From UBA1479 sp038109305 (GTDB taxonomy: Bacteria; Pseudomonadota; Alphaproteobacteria; Rhodospirillales; Casp-alpha2), in the NCBI GenBank assembly GCA_038109305.1, contig JAYNIR010000011.1, positions 1 through 64,000 of the forward strand: 64,000 nt of DNA. Reading direction: 5' to 3'. Shown one piece after another: positions 1-8,601 of the stretch. Below the pieces are notes generated by a model. The model saw nothing but the letters and a program-made list of their open reading frames with translations, searched no databases and was not told the origin of the DNA. The position numbers and the translations under genes were made by a program. Within the stretch, counting starts at the first letter, position 1; each line of letters opens with the position of its first letter.

Positions 1-1097
1 GCTGCGGCTATCAGCACAACGACGCCTTCCCGGGCTCGCACCCGCTGTTCGCCGGGCCCTTGGGCTATAACGGCTCCAAGGCCGGAATGGAATTGATCTC
101 CCAGGCCGACGTCGTGCTGGCGCTCGGCACGCGGCTGAACCCGTTTTCGACCCTGCCCGGTTACGGCATCGATTACTGGCCCAAGAAAGCCAAGATCATC
201 CAGGTCGACATGAACGCCGACCGCATCGGGCTGACCAAAAAGGTCGACATTGCCATCCAAGGTGACGCCAAGCTGGTCGCCGAACAGCTGCTGAAGAGCC
301 TGTCATCCAATGCCGGCGATACGGACCGCAAAAAGCGCGAGGACGCCATCTCGACGACCAAGTCGCGCTGGCTGCAGGAACTGTCGTCCATGGACCACGA
401 AGACGACGATCCGGGCACTACGTGGAACGAACGCGCGCGGAACAAACACCCGGACCGCATGTCCCCCCGCAAGGCGTGGCGGGCGATCCAGGCGTCCCTG
501 CCGCGCGACGCGATCATTTCGTCGGACATCGGCAACAACTGCGCCATCGGCAACGCCTACCCGACGTTTGAAAAAGGCCGCAAGTACCTGGCCCCCGGCC
601 TGTTCGGGCCGTGCGGCTACGGCTTCCCGTCGATCTGCGGTGCCAAGATCGCTAACCCGGACGTCCCCGTGATCGGCTTCGCCGGCGACGGCGCCTTCGG
701 CATTTCCATGAACGAAATGACCGCCTGCGGGCGCGAGGAATGGCCGGCAATCACCATGATCATCTTCCGCAACTACCAGTGGGGCGCGGAAAAGCGCAAC
801 ACGACGCTGTGGTATCAGGACAACTTCGTCGGCACGGAACTGGACCTGGACGTTCAATACGCCAAGATCGCCCAGGCCTGCGGCCTGAAAGGCGTGCAGG
901 TCACGACCATGCAGGAACTGACCGATGCACTCGCCGTTGCCGTGAAGTATCAGATGGAAAAGAAAGTCACGACCTTCATCGAAGTGATCCTGAACCAGGA
1001 ACTGGGAGAACCGTTCCGCCGCGACGCCATGAAGGCGCCGGTTGAAGTCGCCGGGATCAACCCGAAGGACATGATCAAGCAAAAGGGCGCCGCCTAA
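1..1097 (+). CDS. xsc: Sulfoacetaldehyde acetyltransferase, 3' part (partial at left edge)
   Basis: Thiamine diphosphate (ThDP) enzyme that converts sulfoacetaldehyde and phosphate to acetyl phosphate and sulfite in sulfonate (taurine-type) catabolism. The frame is open from base 3, where it reads CGYQHNDAFPGSHPLFAGPL, so the true start lies left of the window; the TTG at 60 is internal. About 365 residues are present: the end of the central domain, then the cofactor domain with GFAGDGAFGISMNEM and a downstream Asn (FRNYQWG), the usual GDG...N ThDP motif. A strong terminator follows at 1148 and a pta-type gene comes next, the standard partner that uses the acetyl phosphate. Identification is from recalled family similarity and supported by the pta neighbour. 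Confidence 0.93.
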   Translation, partial: CGYQHNDAFPGSHPLFAGPLGYNGSKAGMELISQADVVLALGTRLNPFSTLPGYGIDYWPKKAKIIQVDMNADRIGLTKKVDIAIQGDAKLVAEQLLKSLSSNAGDTDRKKREDAISTTKSRWLQELSSMDHEDDDPGTTWNERARNKHPDRMSPRKAWRAIQASLPRDAIISSDIGNNCAIGNAYPTFEKGRKYLAPGLFGPCGYGFPSICGAKIANPDVPVIGFAGDGAFGISMNEMTACGREEWPAITMIIFRNYQWGAEKRNTTLWYQDNFVGTELDLDVQYAKIAQACGLKGVQVTTMQELTDALAVAVKYQMEKKVTTFIEVILNQELGEPFRRDAMKAPVEVAGINPKDMIKQKGAA

Positions 1098-1147
1098 GGC
1101 GCTGCATGAAGCCGAACACGACCACCCGGTTTGGCGCGTAAACGAAG

Positions 1148-1177
1148 CGGGAGGATGGAAACATCCTCCCGTTTCTT
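1148..1177 (+). terminator. Rho-independent terminator after xsc
   Basis: Perfect 9-bp stem GGGAGGATG/CATCCTCCC with a GAAA tetraloop (1149-1170), extended by a C-G pair and followed by GTTTCTTATT. It lies 50 bp after the xsc stop and 24 bp before the pta start, so pta may be partly uncoupled from xsc or expressed by read-through. Confidence 0.8.
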
Positions 1178-1200
1178 ATTTCGGGGCATTATAAAGAGAC

Positions 1201-2121
1201 ATGCTGTCGACCGAGCCCTTTGAAATCCCCCAATCCCTGTTGGAGAAATCCAAGGGCCTCGCACGCGCGCCCATGGCCGTTGCCGGGGCGAACAACCTAG
1301 TCGCCCTCGAGAGCGCGCGGCAGGCCGCCGACGCGGGACTGATCGATCCCATCCTGGTCGGTGACGCCGACGCCATCTACGCCATTGCCTGCGAGATGGA
1401 CTGGGATGTCGCCAAATACCGGATCGAGCACGCGGCGGATGAACGTGACGCCGCCGTCCGCGCAGTCGCCATCGCGAGGGCCGGCGAGGCGCAAGCCCTG
1501 ATGAAAGGCCACGTGCACACGGACGCCCTGATGGCCGCCGTCGTCAACCGTGACCAGGGGCTTCGCACCGGTCGGCGGCTCAGCCACATCTTTCACATGA
1601 CGGTGCCGAAATCCGACCGGGTGTTGATGATCACCGACGGGGCGGTCAACGTGGCGCCCAACGAAAGCGCCATGGTCGATATCGTCAACAACGCGGTGGC
1701 GCTGTCCCACGCGCTCGGCATAACGGAGCCCCGGGTCGCCATGCTGTCCGGCACAGAAAGCCCGATCCCCTCCATGCCGTCGAGTCAGCTTGCCGCCGCC
1801 GTGGTTCAGCGCGCCAATAACGGCGAGGTCACGGGAGCCTTGGTCGACGGACCGTTTGCTTTCGACAATGCGATCTCGCCCGATGCCGCCAAGTTGAAGG
1901 GCATCGGCAGCCCCGTCGCCGGCAACGCGGATATCCTGGCCGTGCCCAACATCGAGACGGGCAACGGGCTCTTTAAGATGATGGTCTATTTCAAATCGGC
2001 GCTGGCGGCGGGGGTTGTCATGGGGGCCAAAGTCCCCATTGTTCTGACGTCCCGCGCCGACCCGCCGGAAGCGCGATTTGCCGCCGCCGCCATCGCGGCC
2101 ATTACCGCATCCAAAACCTAA
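1201..2121 (+). CDS. pta: Phosphate acetyltransferase (short form)
   Basis: A 306-residue protein of the phosphate acetyl/butyryltransferase family that moves the acetyl group of acetyl phosphate to CoA. Family landmarks are AGANNLVALESARQAADAG near the N-terminus, LMKGHVHTDALMAAV in the middle and ADPPEAR near the end. The length fits the short catalytic-only Pta without the regulatory N-terminal domains of the E. coli enzyme. The start ATG follows AAAGAG. Its place after xsc indicates a role in turning Xsc product into acetyl-CoA. A phosphate butyryltransferase activity cannot be excluded by sequence alone, but context favours Pta. Confidence 0.88.
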   Translation: MLSTEPFEIPQSLLEKSKGLARAPMAVAGANNLVALESARQAADAGLIDPILVGDADAIYAIACEMDWDVAKYRIEHAADERDAAVRAVAIARAGEAQALMKGHVHTDALMAAVVNRDQGLRTGRRLSHIFHMTVPKSDRVLMITDGAVNVAPNESAMVDIVNNAVALSHALGITEPRVAMLSGTESPIPSMPSSQLAAAVVQRANNGEVTGALVDGPFAFDNAISPDAAKLKGIGSPVAGNADILAVPNIETGNGLFKMMVYFKSALAAGVVMGAKVPIVLTSRADPPEARFAAAAIAAITASKT

Positions 2122-2262
2122 ACGGGCCATTGCCGCGTCGAAGTCTTAGCTCCCGGTCACTGCTCCAGCATCCGGAGCTTTGAAAAACCGGCCAGAATGC
2201 CGAACAGCCGTAAGCCCGCGCGGTGGCGGTAAGGATGGACGGTTGAACGGCGGCCAATAAAA

Positions 2263-2322
2263 GCGCCGCCCGCGAAGGCGACGCCCTTTTCATTCTCATG
2301 CAGCGCCGCCCGAAGGCGGCGC
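2263..2322. terminator. Two tandem GC hairpins between pta and cytochrome c
   Basis: The 224-bp gap 2122-2345 holds no credible gene but has two similar hairpins. The first, at 2263-2284 (GCGCCGCC/GGCGACGC, one mismatch), is followed by CCTTTT and could end pta transcription. The second, at 2303-2322, is a perfect 8-bp stem GCGCCGCC/GGCGGCGC with a CGAA loop. The stems are near-copies of each other. Together they separate the convergent pta and cytochrome c genes. Confidence 0.55.
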
Positions 2323-2345
2323 CCGGTTAAATGATTTGCGACTGG

Positions 2346-2717
2346 TCACTTGATCGTTCTTAGATAGGCGATCACGTCGTCGCGGTCGGCGGCGTCTTTC
2401 AGTCCTGGAAACGCCATGCGGTTGCCTTTCACGAAGTCGCGCGGTTTTTCCAGGTACGAACTCAGGTTCTTATCGTCCCAGACGATGCCGGCGTTTTTCA
2501 TGGCCTCGGAATAGCGGAACTTGTCGACCGATCCGGCCTTGCGCCCGACGACGCCGACCAGATGCGGGCCGACGCGGTTCTGCGGTTTGTCGACCGCGTG
2601 GCACGCCCTGCACTTGTTGAAAACCTTTTTGCCTTTTTCGGCATCGCCCGCCTGGGCCGCGCTCGCGTTGATCGCCGTCGCCGCCAGAACGGCCAGTGCC
2701 AAACCAATTGCCTTCAT
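2346..2717 (-). CDS. Class I cytochrome c, periplasmic
   Basis: Small monohaem electron carrier of 123 residues. A signal peptide (MKAIGLALAVLAATAINASA) is followed by the haem-binding CRACH motif and a Met ligand region GNRMAFPGLKD near the C-terminus, as in cytochrome c2/c550. The start at 2717 is chosen because it begins exactly at the signal peptide and has ACGGAG upstream; the longer reading frame to 2780 adds non-signal residues. It is monocistronic and convergent with pta. The partner oxidase or dehydrogenase is not evident nearby. Confidence 0.88.
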   Translation of the reverse strand: MKAIGLALAVLAATAINASAAQAGDAEKGKKVFNKCRACHAVDKPQNRVGPHLVGVVGRKAGSVDKFRYSEAMKNAGIVWDDKNLSSYLEKPRDFVKGNRMAFPGLKDAADRDDVIAYLRTIK

Positions 2718-2887
2718 TGCAAACTCCGTTTGTTTTTTTGATCCAAACCCATTCGTGCGCGAGGCACAGGCAGGCATCATTTACATGGCCGGCACAGTGC
2801 GGGTCAAGCCGAATAGACCCCGGAAATAAGGCATTATGGCGGCACACACCGCCTAAAGCGCCTGGCGGCGCGGCGGAAAGCCGGGCC

Positions 2888-3742
2888 CTAGCGGAGCGGC
2901 GTGACCGTGGCCGTCGGCGGCACTTGTTCGGGCTCGCCCAGGAGCTTGGCCACTTCCTGTTTCATCATAATCCGCGACCAGATGCGGATTTCGTGGATTT
3001 CATTTTCCGGAACGATCCAGTCGGCCGGGTTATTGATCGGCGGCGGGATCAGCTTAAAGACCGTGCCGCCGGCGCGCTCGAGCCGCGCCATCGTCCCCTG
3101 GCTCACCCGCGCCAGGCCCTTTTCACCCCAGGTGCAGCTTTCGATCAAACCCATCTCCGTGTCGCGATGAAGATCCAGCCAGGCAAAGCCGTGCTTGGCG
3201 GCATAGCGGGTCAGCTCGGGGCTGCGCTGCATTTCAATCCGGAGCCGGGCGAACGCGGCGTCAGCCCAGGTCAGCTGCCACACGGCGGTATGATCGCGAC
3301 AGCGGCGAAGGTGGCGGACGTGACGCTCGCGGGCGACGATGTACCAGAATGCCGCCTTTACGCTGTTGCCGGCGGCTTCCATCTTGCGGGCAGCGGCGTA
3401 AATCCAAAGCGGCGGAAACGTGTGGGCCCTGGGTTCAAACCAAATAGCAAAGTCCCGGGTGCGGTTGAGCTTCACCTGATTGATCCAGTATTCGCCTTCG
3501 AGCCATTCCTCGCGCTCGCGGCTCATCTCGATGCGTTCCGTCACGGCATAAAGCGGGTCGCGCCCCGCCTTGGCGAGAGCTTCTTCGTCCAGCCGCATGG
3601 CCTCGGTCAGGCCGTCCGGGTTGTACAGAACTTCCGGACCGTCGACCAACGGATGCTCAACAATGCGCCGGGCGCCGCTGGCGCAGGCGGCGACCGACAC
3701 CGCAAGGGTCAGAACCAAAGCAAGGGACCGAACACTAATCAT
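2888..3742 (-). CDS. Hypothetical lipoprotein
   Basis: 284 residues with a lipoprotein signal: a hydrophobic stretch then VSVAAC, where Cys20 would be lipidated. The mature part is rich in charged and aromatic residues (WIYAAARKMEAAGNSVKAAFWY) and looks helical. I do not recognise a family. It lies 31 bp downstream of the VOC-domain gene on the same strand and may share its transcript. It ends with TAG. Confidence 0.7.
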   Translation of the reverse strand: MISVRSLALVLTLAVSVAACASGARRIVEHPLVDGPEVLYNPDGLTEAMRLDEEALAKAGRDPLYAVTERIEMSREREEWLEGEYWINQVKLNRTRDFAIWFEPRAHTFPPLWIYAAARKMEAAGNSVKAAFWYIVARERHVRHLRRCRDHTAVWQLTWADAAFARLRIEMQRSPELTRYAAKHGFAWLDLHRDTEMGLIESCTWGEKGLARVSQGTMARLERAGGTVFKLIPPPINNPADWIVPENEIHEIRIWSRIMMKQEVAKLLGEPEQVPPTATVTPLR

Positions 3743-3773
3743 GTGAAGAAACTAGGCTGCTCGCGGCCGGATG

Positions 3774-4583
3774 TCACGCCGCGTTGAACAAAACGAACGC
3801 GCCGAAGCCGTCTTTCGCGGCGACGGCGGCGGGCAAAGCGCCTTTGACCGCCACGCGGAACCCCACGAACCGCGCGGCCCGGGCGCCGACCGCGCAGCCG
3901 CTCGGCGAGAGCGCGTCCGCTGCCGCGGGCGTCATCACATGCAATGCCGCACTGGCCATGGCGAAGGTCAGCCCGCCCTGAGCATCCATGGCCGGGCCGA
4001 ACAGTTTTTCCAGATAGCCGCGGTGCGCCGCCGGGTCGGCCCCCGCCATGTAAACATCGGTGATCGATACGGCGCCATTGGCGTGAGTCTGATATTCGGG
4101 CTTCCAGAAAACACGCGGCGGGTGGCGATGATCGCAGGTAAAAAACACCGCGTCGGGCATGGCCGGGTCGGCCGCGAAGGTCAGGCGAAAATCCAATTTA
4201 ACCTCAGTGCCGTCGGGCTGCCGGGCCGTGCGCCCGAAACCGAAGGGTGCGTATTCCGCAAAGCCCGCCTCGCGGAACCGTTGCCGGTCGTCCTGCCAGG
4301 AACTGGTTTTGAGGGCGAGCATGGAAAAGCCCTCCCCGGCGCGGGAGAGGAAATCCCGGTTATAAGCGCCGAAGCTGAATTCGCCGGCGGCCGCCTCGGG
4401 CACGTCTTCGGGTTTGGTCACGGCCAAAAGCTCGAGGAAGCAACCGTCCAACTGCGCTAGGCGGTTGCCGGTGCCGAACGGGTGCTGCGCACGGGGCGTC
4501 AGCGTGAACCCGAGACCTTCATAAAATGCGGCAGCGCGGTCGAGATCGCGGACGCACAGGACGACGTGATCAATGCCGGGCAT
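3774..4583 (-). CDS. VOC-superfamily protein (glyoxalase-like)
   Basis: 269 residues. It opens with MPGIDHVVLCVRDLDRAAAF, the typical first beta-alpha unit of the vicinal oxygen chelate fold. The length suggests two VOC modules, as in the Glyoxalase_3-like group. The ATG at 4583 is preferred over a TTG at 4601 because homologous sequence begins at PGIDHV. The start lies 4 bp after the stop of the upstream 86-residue ORF, suggesting translational coupling. The substrate is unknown. Confidence 0.8.
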   Translation of the reverse strand: MPGIDHVVLCVRDLDRAAAFYEGLGFTLTPRAQHPFGTGNRLAQLDGCFLELLAVTKPEDVPEAAAGEFSFGAYNRDFLSRAGEGFSMLALKTSSWQDDRQRFREAGFAEYAPFGFGRTARQPDGTEVKLDFRLTFAADPAMPDAVFFTCDHRHPPRVFWKPEYQTHANGAVSITDVYMAGADPAAHRGYLEKLFGPAMDAQGGLTFAMASAALHVMTPAAADALSPSGCAVGARAARFVGFRVAVKGALPAAVAAKDGFGAFVLFNAA

Positions 4584-4587
4584 CCTG

Positions 4588-4848
4588 TTACGCCTCGTCA
4601 ACCAGATAGATCGGCGACGACCAGATCACATGCCCGTCTTCGAGCGTGATCTTGACGTAAAGCGCGTTGTCGCGGCCCCGGCGAAGCAGCACCGTGCGCT
4701 CGATCTTGAGCCGCCAGTGAGGATTGTTGCCCGGCACAAGGTATGCCCGGATCCGGCGACCCAGCCCGCCGGCCTCGAGCGGCCCTAAGGGCGCGACCGT
4801 GACCGACCCCATTCCTCCGGCAGGTAAGTGGATAGCGGTACGCCGCAC
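4588..4848 (-). CDS. Small protein or gene remnant resembling a DUF3604 C-terminus
   Basis: 86 codons. The tail (RGRDNALYVKITLEDGHVIW, then SSPIYL) resembles the final strand region that ends much larger DUF3604-type proteins (recalled similarity). No N-terminal part exists upstream: a TAA lies at about 4860 and the next gene begins at 4931. It is therefore either a stand-alone small protein translated with the downstream VOC gene or the surviving 3' end of a deleted gene. The latter seems a little more likely. Confidence 0.5.
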   Translation of the reverse strand: MRRTAIHLPAGGMGSVTVAPLGPLEAGGLGRRIRAYLVPGNNPHWRLKIERTVLLRRGRDNALYVKITLEDGHVIWSSPIYLVDEA

Positions 4849-4930
4849 ACCCCCCCCTTAGTCCTTTGAATTTTCAGACCCTAATATTCCTGATTAGGGG
4901 GGTCGACCGCAAGTAAATGGGTGAACCGGC

Positions 4931-5848
4931 CTATTCTTCGCCTGGCAGGTCGAAGCCGCAGGCGGCCCGGTAGACCTTGATCAGCGACGCGTCGTCGGAC
5001 CGACCGAATCCCATGTCGACGGCGGCTTGATAACGGTCCAGCGCGGTTTCCGAGATCGGCAGCGGCATGCCGAGGCGCTTTCCTTCCTCAAGCACGATAC
5101 CCAAATCCTTGATGAAGATTTCGACGGCGCTTTTCGGGCTGTAATCGTTTTCCAGCACATGCGGCACGCGGTTTTGGAACATCCAGGAATTACCCGCCGA
5201 CCCGGTGATGACACGAAACACGGTTTCCGCATCCAGGCCCGCTTTGATGCCGAGGGCCAGCGCCTCCATCGCCGTTGCGATGTGGACGCCCGCGAGAAGC
5301 TGGTTGACCATCTTCATGGTCGATCCGGAGCCCGGTTCGTCCCCCAGTTCGTAGACGGTCAACGCAACCGCATCCAACAACGGTCGGGCGCGATCAAAAG
5401 CATCTTTTGTTCCCGACGCCATGACCGAAAGCTCCCCCGCCGCAGAGCGGATGGGCCCGCCGGAAATCGGCGCGTCCAGATACAGCGCGCCGGCATCGAT
5501 AACCCGCGCCGCAAGCCCGCGGACAAAATCCGGCGGCATGGTCGCGCAACCCAGCACCACAGCGCCGGGGGCGAGCGTTTCCATGACGCCGCCACGGTTA
5601 TCACCGTTCGGACCGAACAACACGGCCTCGGTCTGTTTCGCGTTGATCACAACGATGGCGACGGCGTCCGCGCCATGGGCGGCCTCGGCCGGGGTTTGAG
5701 CGGCACGGCCACCGGCATCGGCGAAGGCGTCGCGGGCGGTTTCCTTGATGTCGCAGCCGGCCGTGTCGATCCCGGCTTTGAGCGCGGAGTGCGCCATGCC
5801 CATGCCCATGGCGCCAAGGCCGATCAATGCGGCGCGAAAGTCCGTCAT
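4931..5848 (-). CDS. NAD(P)-dependent oxidoreductase, 3-hydroxyisobutyrate/L-threonate dehydrogenase family
   Basis: 305 residues of the beta-hydroxyacid dehydrogenase family. The N-terminus has the Rossmann GLGAMGMGMA motif; LDAPISGGPIRSAAGELSVM is the family substrate-binding segment; the catalytic Lys sits in GSTMKMVNQLLAG. The overall pattern is closest to LtnD (L-threonate dehydrogenase), but no LtnC/LtnI partners are adjacent, so the substrate is left open. A hairpin (CCCTAAT/ATTAGGG, 4879-4899) follows the TAG stop. Confidence 0.85.
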   Translation of the reverse strand: MTDFRAALIGLGAMGMGMAHSALKAGIDTAGCDIKETARDAFADAGGRAAQTPAEAAHGADAVAIVVINAKQTEAVLFGPNGDNRGGVMETLAPGAVVLGCATMPPDFVRGLAARVIDAGALYLDAPISGGPIRSAAGELSVMASGTKDAFDRARPLLDAVALTVYELGDEPGSGSTMKMVNQLLAGVHIATAMEALALGIKAGLDAETVFRVITGSAGNSWMFQNRVPHVLENDYSPKSAVEIFIKDLGIVLEEGKRLGMPLPISETALDRYQAAVDMGFGRSDDASLIKVYRAACGFDLPGEE

Positions 5849-5880
5849 CTCAATGTCTCCCGGATTTTGCGGTTAGCGGC

Positions 5881-6549
5881 TCAGAGCTTGTCGAGGGCGC
5901 TTTTCAATTTGCCGAGGGATCCCTTGAGCCCTCTCAGCAAATCTTCCGCCTCTTTCTCGAGCTTGCCCAGTTCGGCCCGCGCCGTCTGCACCTTGGCCGA
6001 CAGTTTGGCGTGTTCTGCCTGGGTCTTATCGAGCGCAGCCTGCGCCGTGGCGTGCTTGGCCGCCGCTTCGGAGGCACCTTTCAGCGCGGCTTCCATCTCC
6101 GCTACCAGCGCCGCCAGCTTGGTTTCCAGATCCGCGACCTCGGCTTTGCGTTTTTCGATGTCGGCGGTGGTCGTTGTCAAGTCCGCCTTGGCCTGTTCCA
6201 CCCGGGCGGCGATGTCCTGCGATTCCCTCATGAATTTGTCCTGGGCAGCCTGCATGGCGGCGCGTTCGTCGGCTACCTGGGCGCGGAGCCGGGTCATGTC
6301 GGACTGCGCCCGCTTCAAATCCGTCCGGTAATCGAGCAATCCCGCGACAGCCAGCCCGCCGAACACGAAAAGCACAAGGGCGACCCCTTTCCACAGCGTC
6401 GATCCGCGATCGGTTTCGGGTTGGGTCCGGGGTGGCGGCTTGGCCCGGGCGGGGGCGGACGGCTTGGCATCCTTGGCAGCCCTGTCCTTGGCCGGTTTTG
6501 CCTTTGCGTCGGCGTCGGACTTCTTGTCGTCCGGCGTTTTCTCGCTCAT
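5881..6549 (-). CDS. Membrane-anchored coiled-coil protein
   Basis: 222 residues. A charged Lys/Ala/Pro-rich cytoplasmic N-terminus (1-48) precedes one transmembrane helix (LWKGVALVLFVFGGLAVAGL) and then a long Ala/Glu/Lys/Leu heptad-rich helix to the C-terminus. This is an inner-membrane protein with a periplasmic coiled coil. No family is recognised. It ends 32 bp before the dehydrogenase start and may be co-transcribed with it. Confidence 0.72.
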   Translation of the reverse strand: MSEKTPDDKKSDADAKAKPAKDRAAKDAKPSAPARAKPPPRTQPETDRGSTLWKGVALVLFVFGGLAVAGLLDYRTDLKRAQSDMTRLRAQVADERAAMQAAQDKFMRESQDIAARVEQAKADLTTTTADIEKRKAEVADLETKLAALVAEMEAALKGASEAAAKHATAQAALDKTQAEHAKLSAKVQTARAELGKLEKEAEDLLRGLKGSLGKLKSALDKL

Positions 6550-6674
6550 TGGTCGGGTATCCTCGGCTGGTTTTGTTTATCCCAGTATAGACCATGATCC
6601 GGCGGGACCAAATTCCTTGGCCGATTGGACCAATGAATTATTCAGGGCATAGGCTATGATATGGGATCAAAAGG

Positions 6675-7772
6675 ATGGATCTCGCCATGCAAATCGCCGA
6701 AATCAGCCTGCACCGCCTGCAACTGCCATTGAAGGCCCCCTACAAGTTGGCCTTTGGGCCGGTCCTGAACCTGGATACGGTATTGGTCACCGTGACCGGC
6801 GGGGGCGGCGAAACCGGCTTCGGCGAGGCGACGATCCTGACCGGATACACCCCAGAAACCATCGATACCGCGTGGACCATCGCCCATGCCATAGCCGAAG
6901 ACGCCAAGGGCAAGGACGCCGAGGCCGCAAAAAACGACGCGCTGAAGCGCCACCACGACGCGCCATTCACCGTGTCGGCCTTGGTCACCGCCATCGAAAT
7001 GGCCGAAGGCAGCCCGTACCTGGATGTCCGCGAAGAAACACCGGTGCCGCTTTTGGCGATTTTGAATGCGACCGAAGAAGCGGAGATCGAACAGGAAATC
7101 ACCCGCCACATCGCCGCCGGGTACGGGACCATCAAGGTCAAGGTCGGGTTCGACTGGCAGAAGGACGACAGACGGCTCAAGTTCATCCAAGGCGTCACCA
7201 CCCAGATTGGCGGCGGCCGGGTGAAGCTCCGCATCGACGGCAACCAGGGCTACGGCCTGGACGACGCCTTGGCGTTCACCCGCCGACTGGCGCCCGATCA
7301 CATCGAACTGTTTGAACAGCCCTGCCACATGGACGACTGGGCCGCCGCCAAGGCGGTGTCCGACATTTCCCCCGTAGCGATGATGCTGGACGAGAGCATT
7401 TACGGGCCCAAGGAGATCGAGCGCGCGGCGCGTGAGGGCTCCGCCCGGTTCATCAAACTGAAACTGATGAAGGCCGGATCGTTGCAAAACCTGGCGGACC
7501 AGCTTTCACGCATCCGCGAACTGGGCATGGAGCCGGTTCTTGGCAACGGTGTCGCGGCTGACCCGGGATGCTGGATGGAAGCCTGCGTCGCCCGCTCGCA
7601 CATTTCCAACGCCGGTGAAATGAACGGGTTTTTGAAACCGAAAAGCCTTTTGTTCGAAATGCCGATGGCGATGCGAGGTGGCGACATGATCCTGCCCGCG
7701 ACGCCGCCCCGGCTGATCGGCCGGGACGCACTGACGGCGCTTGCCGCCGCGACGGCACGCATCGCCGCCTGA
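6675..7772 (+). CDS. Enolase-superfamily enzyme (mandelate racemase/muconate lactonizing group)
   Basis: About 365 residues. The N-terminal capping domain is followed by a TIM barrel with the KVKVG motif (second Lys as catalytic base), metal ligands in RIDGNQGYG and ELFEQPCHMDDW, and LDES further on. The end holds GNGVAADPGCWMEA. It acts by abstracting an alpha proton from a carboxylate; the exact reaction (epimerase, dehydratase or lactonase) cannot be read. The start is 6675 or, equally possible, ATG 6687; AAAAGGA lies just upstream. It is the first gene of a rightward group. Confidence 0.83.
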   Translation: MDLAMQIAEISLHRLQLPLKAPYKLAFGPVLNLDTVLVTVTGGGGETGFGEATILTGYTPETIDTAWTIAHAIAEDAKGKDAEAAKNDALKRHHDAPFTVSALVTAIEMAEGSPYLDVREETPVPLLAILNATEEAEIEQEITRHIAAGYGTIKVKVGFDWQKDDRRLKFIQGVTTQIGGGRVKLRIDGNQGYGLDDALAFTRRLAPDHIELFEQPCHMDDWAAAKAVSDISPVAMMLDESIYGPKEIERAAREGSARFIKLKLMKAGSLQNLADQLSRIRELGMEPVLGNGVAADPGCWMEACVARSHISNAGEMNGFLKPKSLLFEMPMAMRGGDMILPATPPRLIGRDALTALAAATARIAA

Positions 7773-7791
7773 CCGGTCCGGACATCGGGGG

Positions 7792-8568
7792 ATGGATTCA
7801 CTTGTTGAACTATTGGGCCAACCGGCGGGCGTGCTGATCCCGCTTGCCATCGCCATCACGGTCGGCGGCGTCATCAAGGGCATCACCGCTATTGGCCTGC
7901 CGACTGTGACCATATCCTTCGCCATCACCTTTCACCTTCTGCCGCCGAAGGAAGCCATCGCACTCGTCGTCGTGCCCATAATCGTCACCAATTTGTGGCA
8001 GGCGATCCGCGCCCATGGCCGCATCGACCCGTTAAAACGCTTTTGGCCGTTGATCGCGGTCTTTCTGGTGTGCCTGTGGATCGGATCGAAACTGCTGGCG
8101 GTCATGAACACGCACCTGCTGTTCGCGATCCTGGGCAGCGCCGTCGCGGTTTTCGCGGCGTCCAACCTGTGGAAGCCCCGACCCCACCCGATCACGCCCG
8201 GAACCGAACGCTGGGCCGGGCCGGTGGCCGGCGTGATCGGCGGGCTGCTGGGCGGGACGACGACTATCTGGGGCCCGCCCTTAATGATGTATTTCGTTCT
8301 GTTGAAACTGACCAAGGACGAATGGATCCGCACCATCGGCATGGTGTGGTTCACGGGCGCCATACCGCTCGCCGTGTTTTACTGGCAGAATGGCATCTTA
8401 AATCCGTCGAACGTTTACCTGTCGGCGGCGGCGTGCGTGCCCGGCATGGTCGGCATCCTGATCGGCGAACAAATCCGCAAAGTCATCAACGAAGAAGCCT
8501 TCCGCCGGGTCATGCTGTTCATCCTGTTCCTGTTCGGATTGAACCTGATCCGCCGGGCGATTTTTTAA
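7792..8568 (+). CDS. TSUP-family permease (TauE/SafE type)
   Basis: 258 residues with about eight transmembrane segments. Two similar halves carry GGVIKGITAIGLPTV and GGLLGGTTTIWGPPLMMYFV, the repeated motif of TauE/SafE anion exporters. The start at 7792 follows CGGGGG and removes a non-membrane N-terminal extension. It begins 20 bp after the enolase-superfamily gene, so it may move that enzyme's substrate. It could also export sulfite or a sulfonate in connection with xsc, but the two loci are 6.7 kb apart. Confidence 0.82.
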   Translation: MDSLVELLGQPAGVLIPLAIAITVGGVIKGITAIGLPTVTISFAITFHLLPPKEAIALVVVPIIVTNLWQAIRAHGRIDPLKRFWPLIAVFLVCLWIGSKLLAVMNTHLLFAILGSAVAVFAASNLWKPRPHPITPGTERWAGPVAGVIGGLLGGTTTIWGPPLMMYFVLLKLTKDEWIRTIGMVWFTGAIPLAVFYWQNGILNPSNVYLSAAACVPGMVGILIGEQIRKVINEEAFRRVMLFILFLFGLNLIRRAIF

Positions 8569-8601
8569 CGACGAAGACAAAACCAAATACGGGAGACTGA
8601 C

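Noticed and set aside
2696..3787. Plus-strand 363-codon frame antisense to the lipoprotein
   Set aside because: No recognisable motifs; opposite the supported lipoprotein frame, a typical high-GC shadow.
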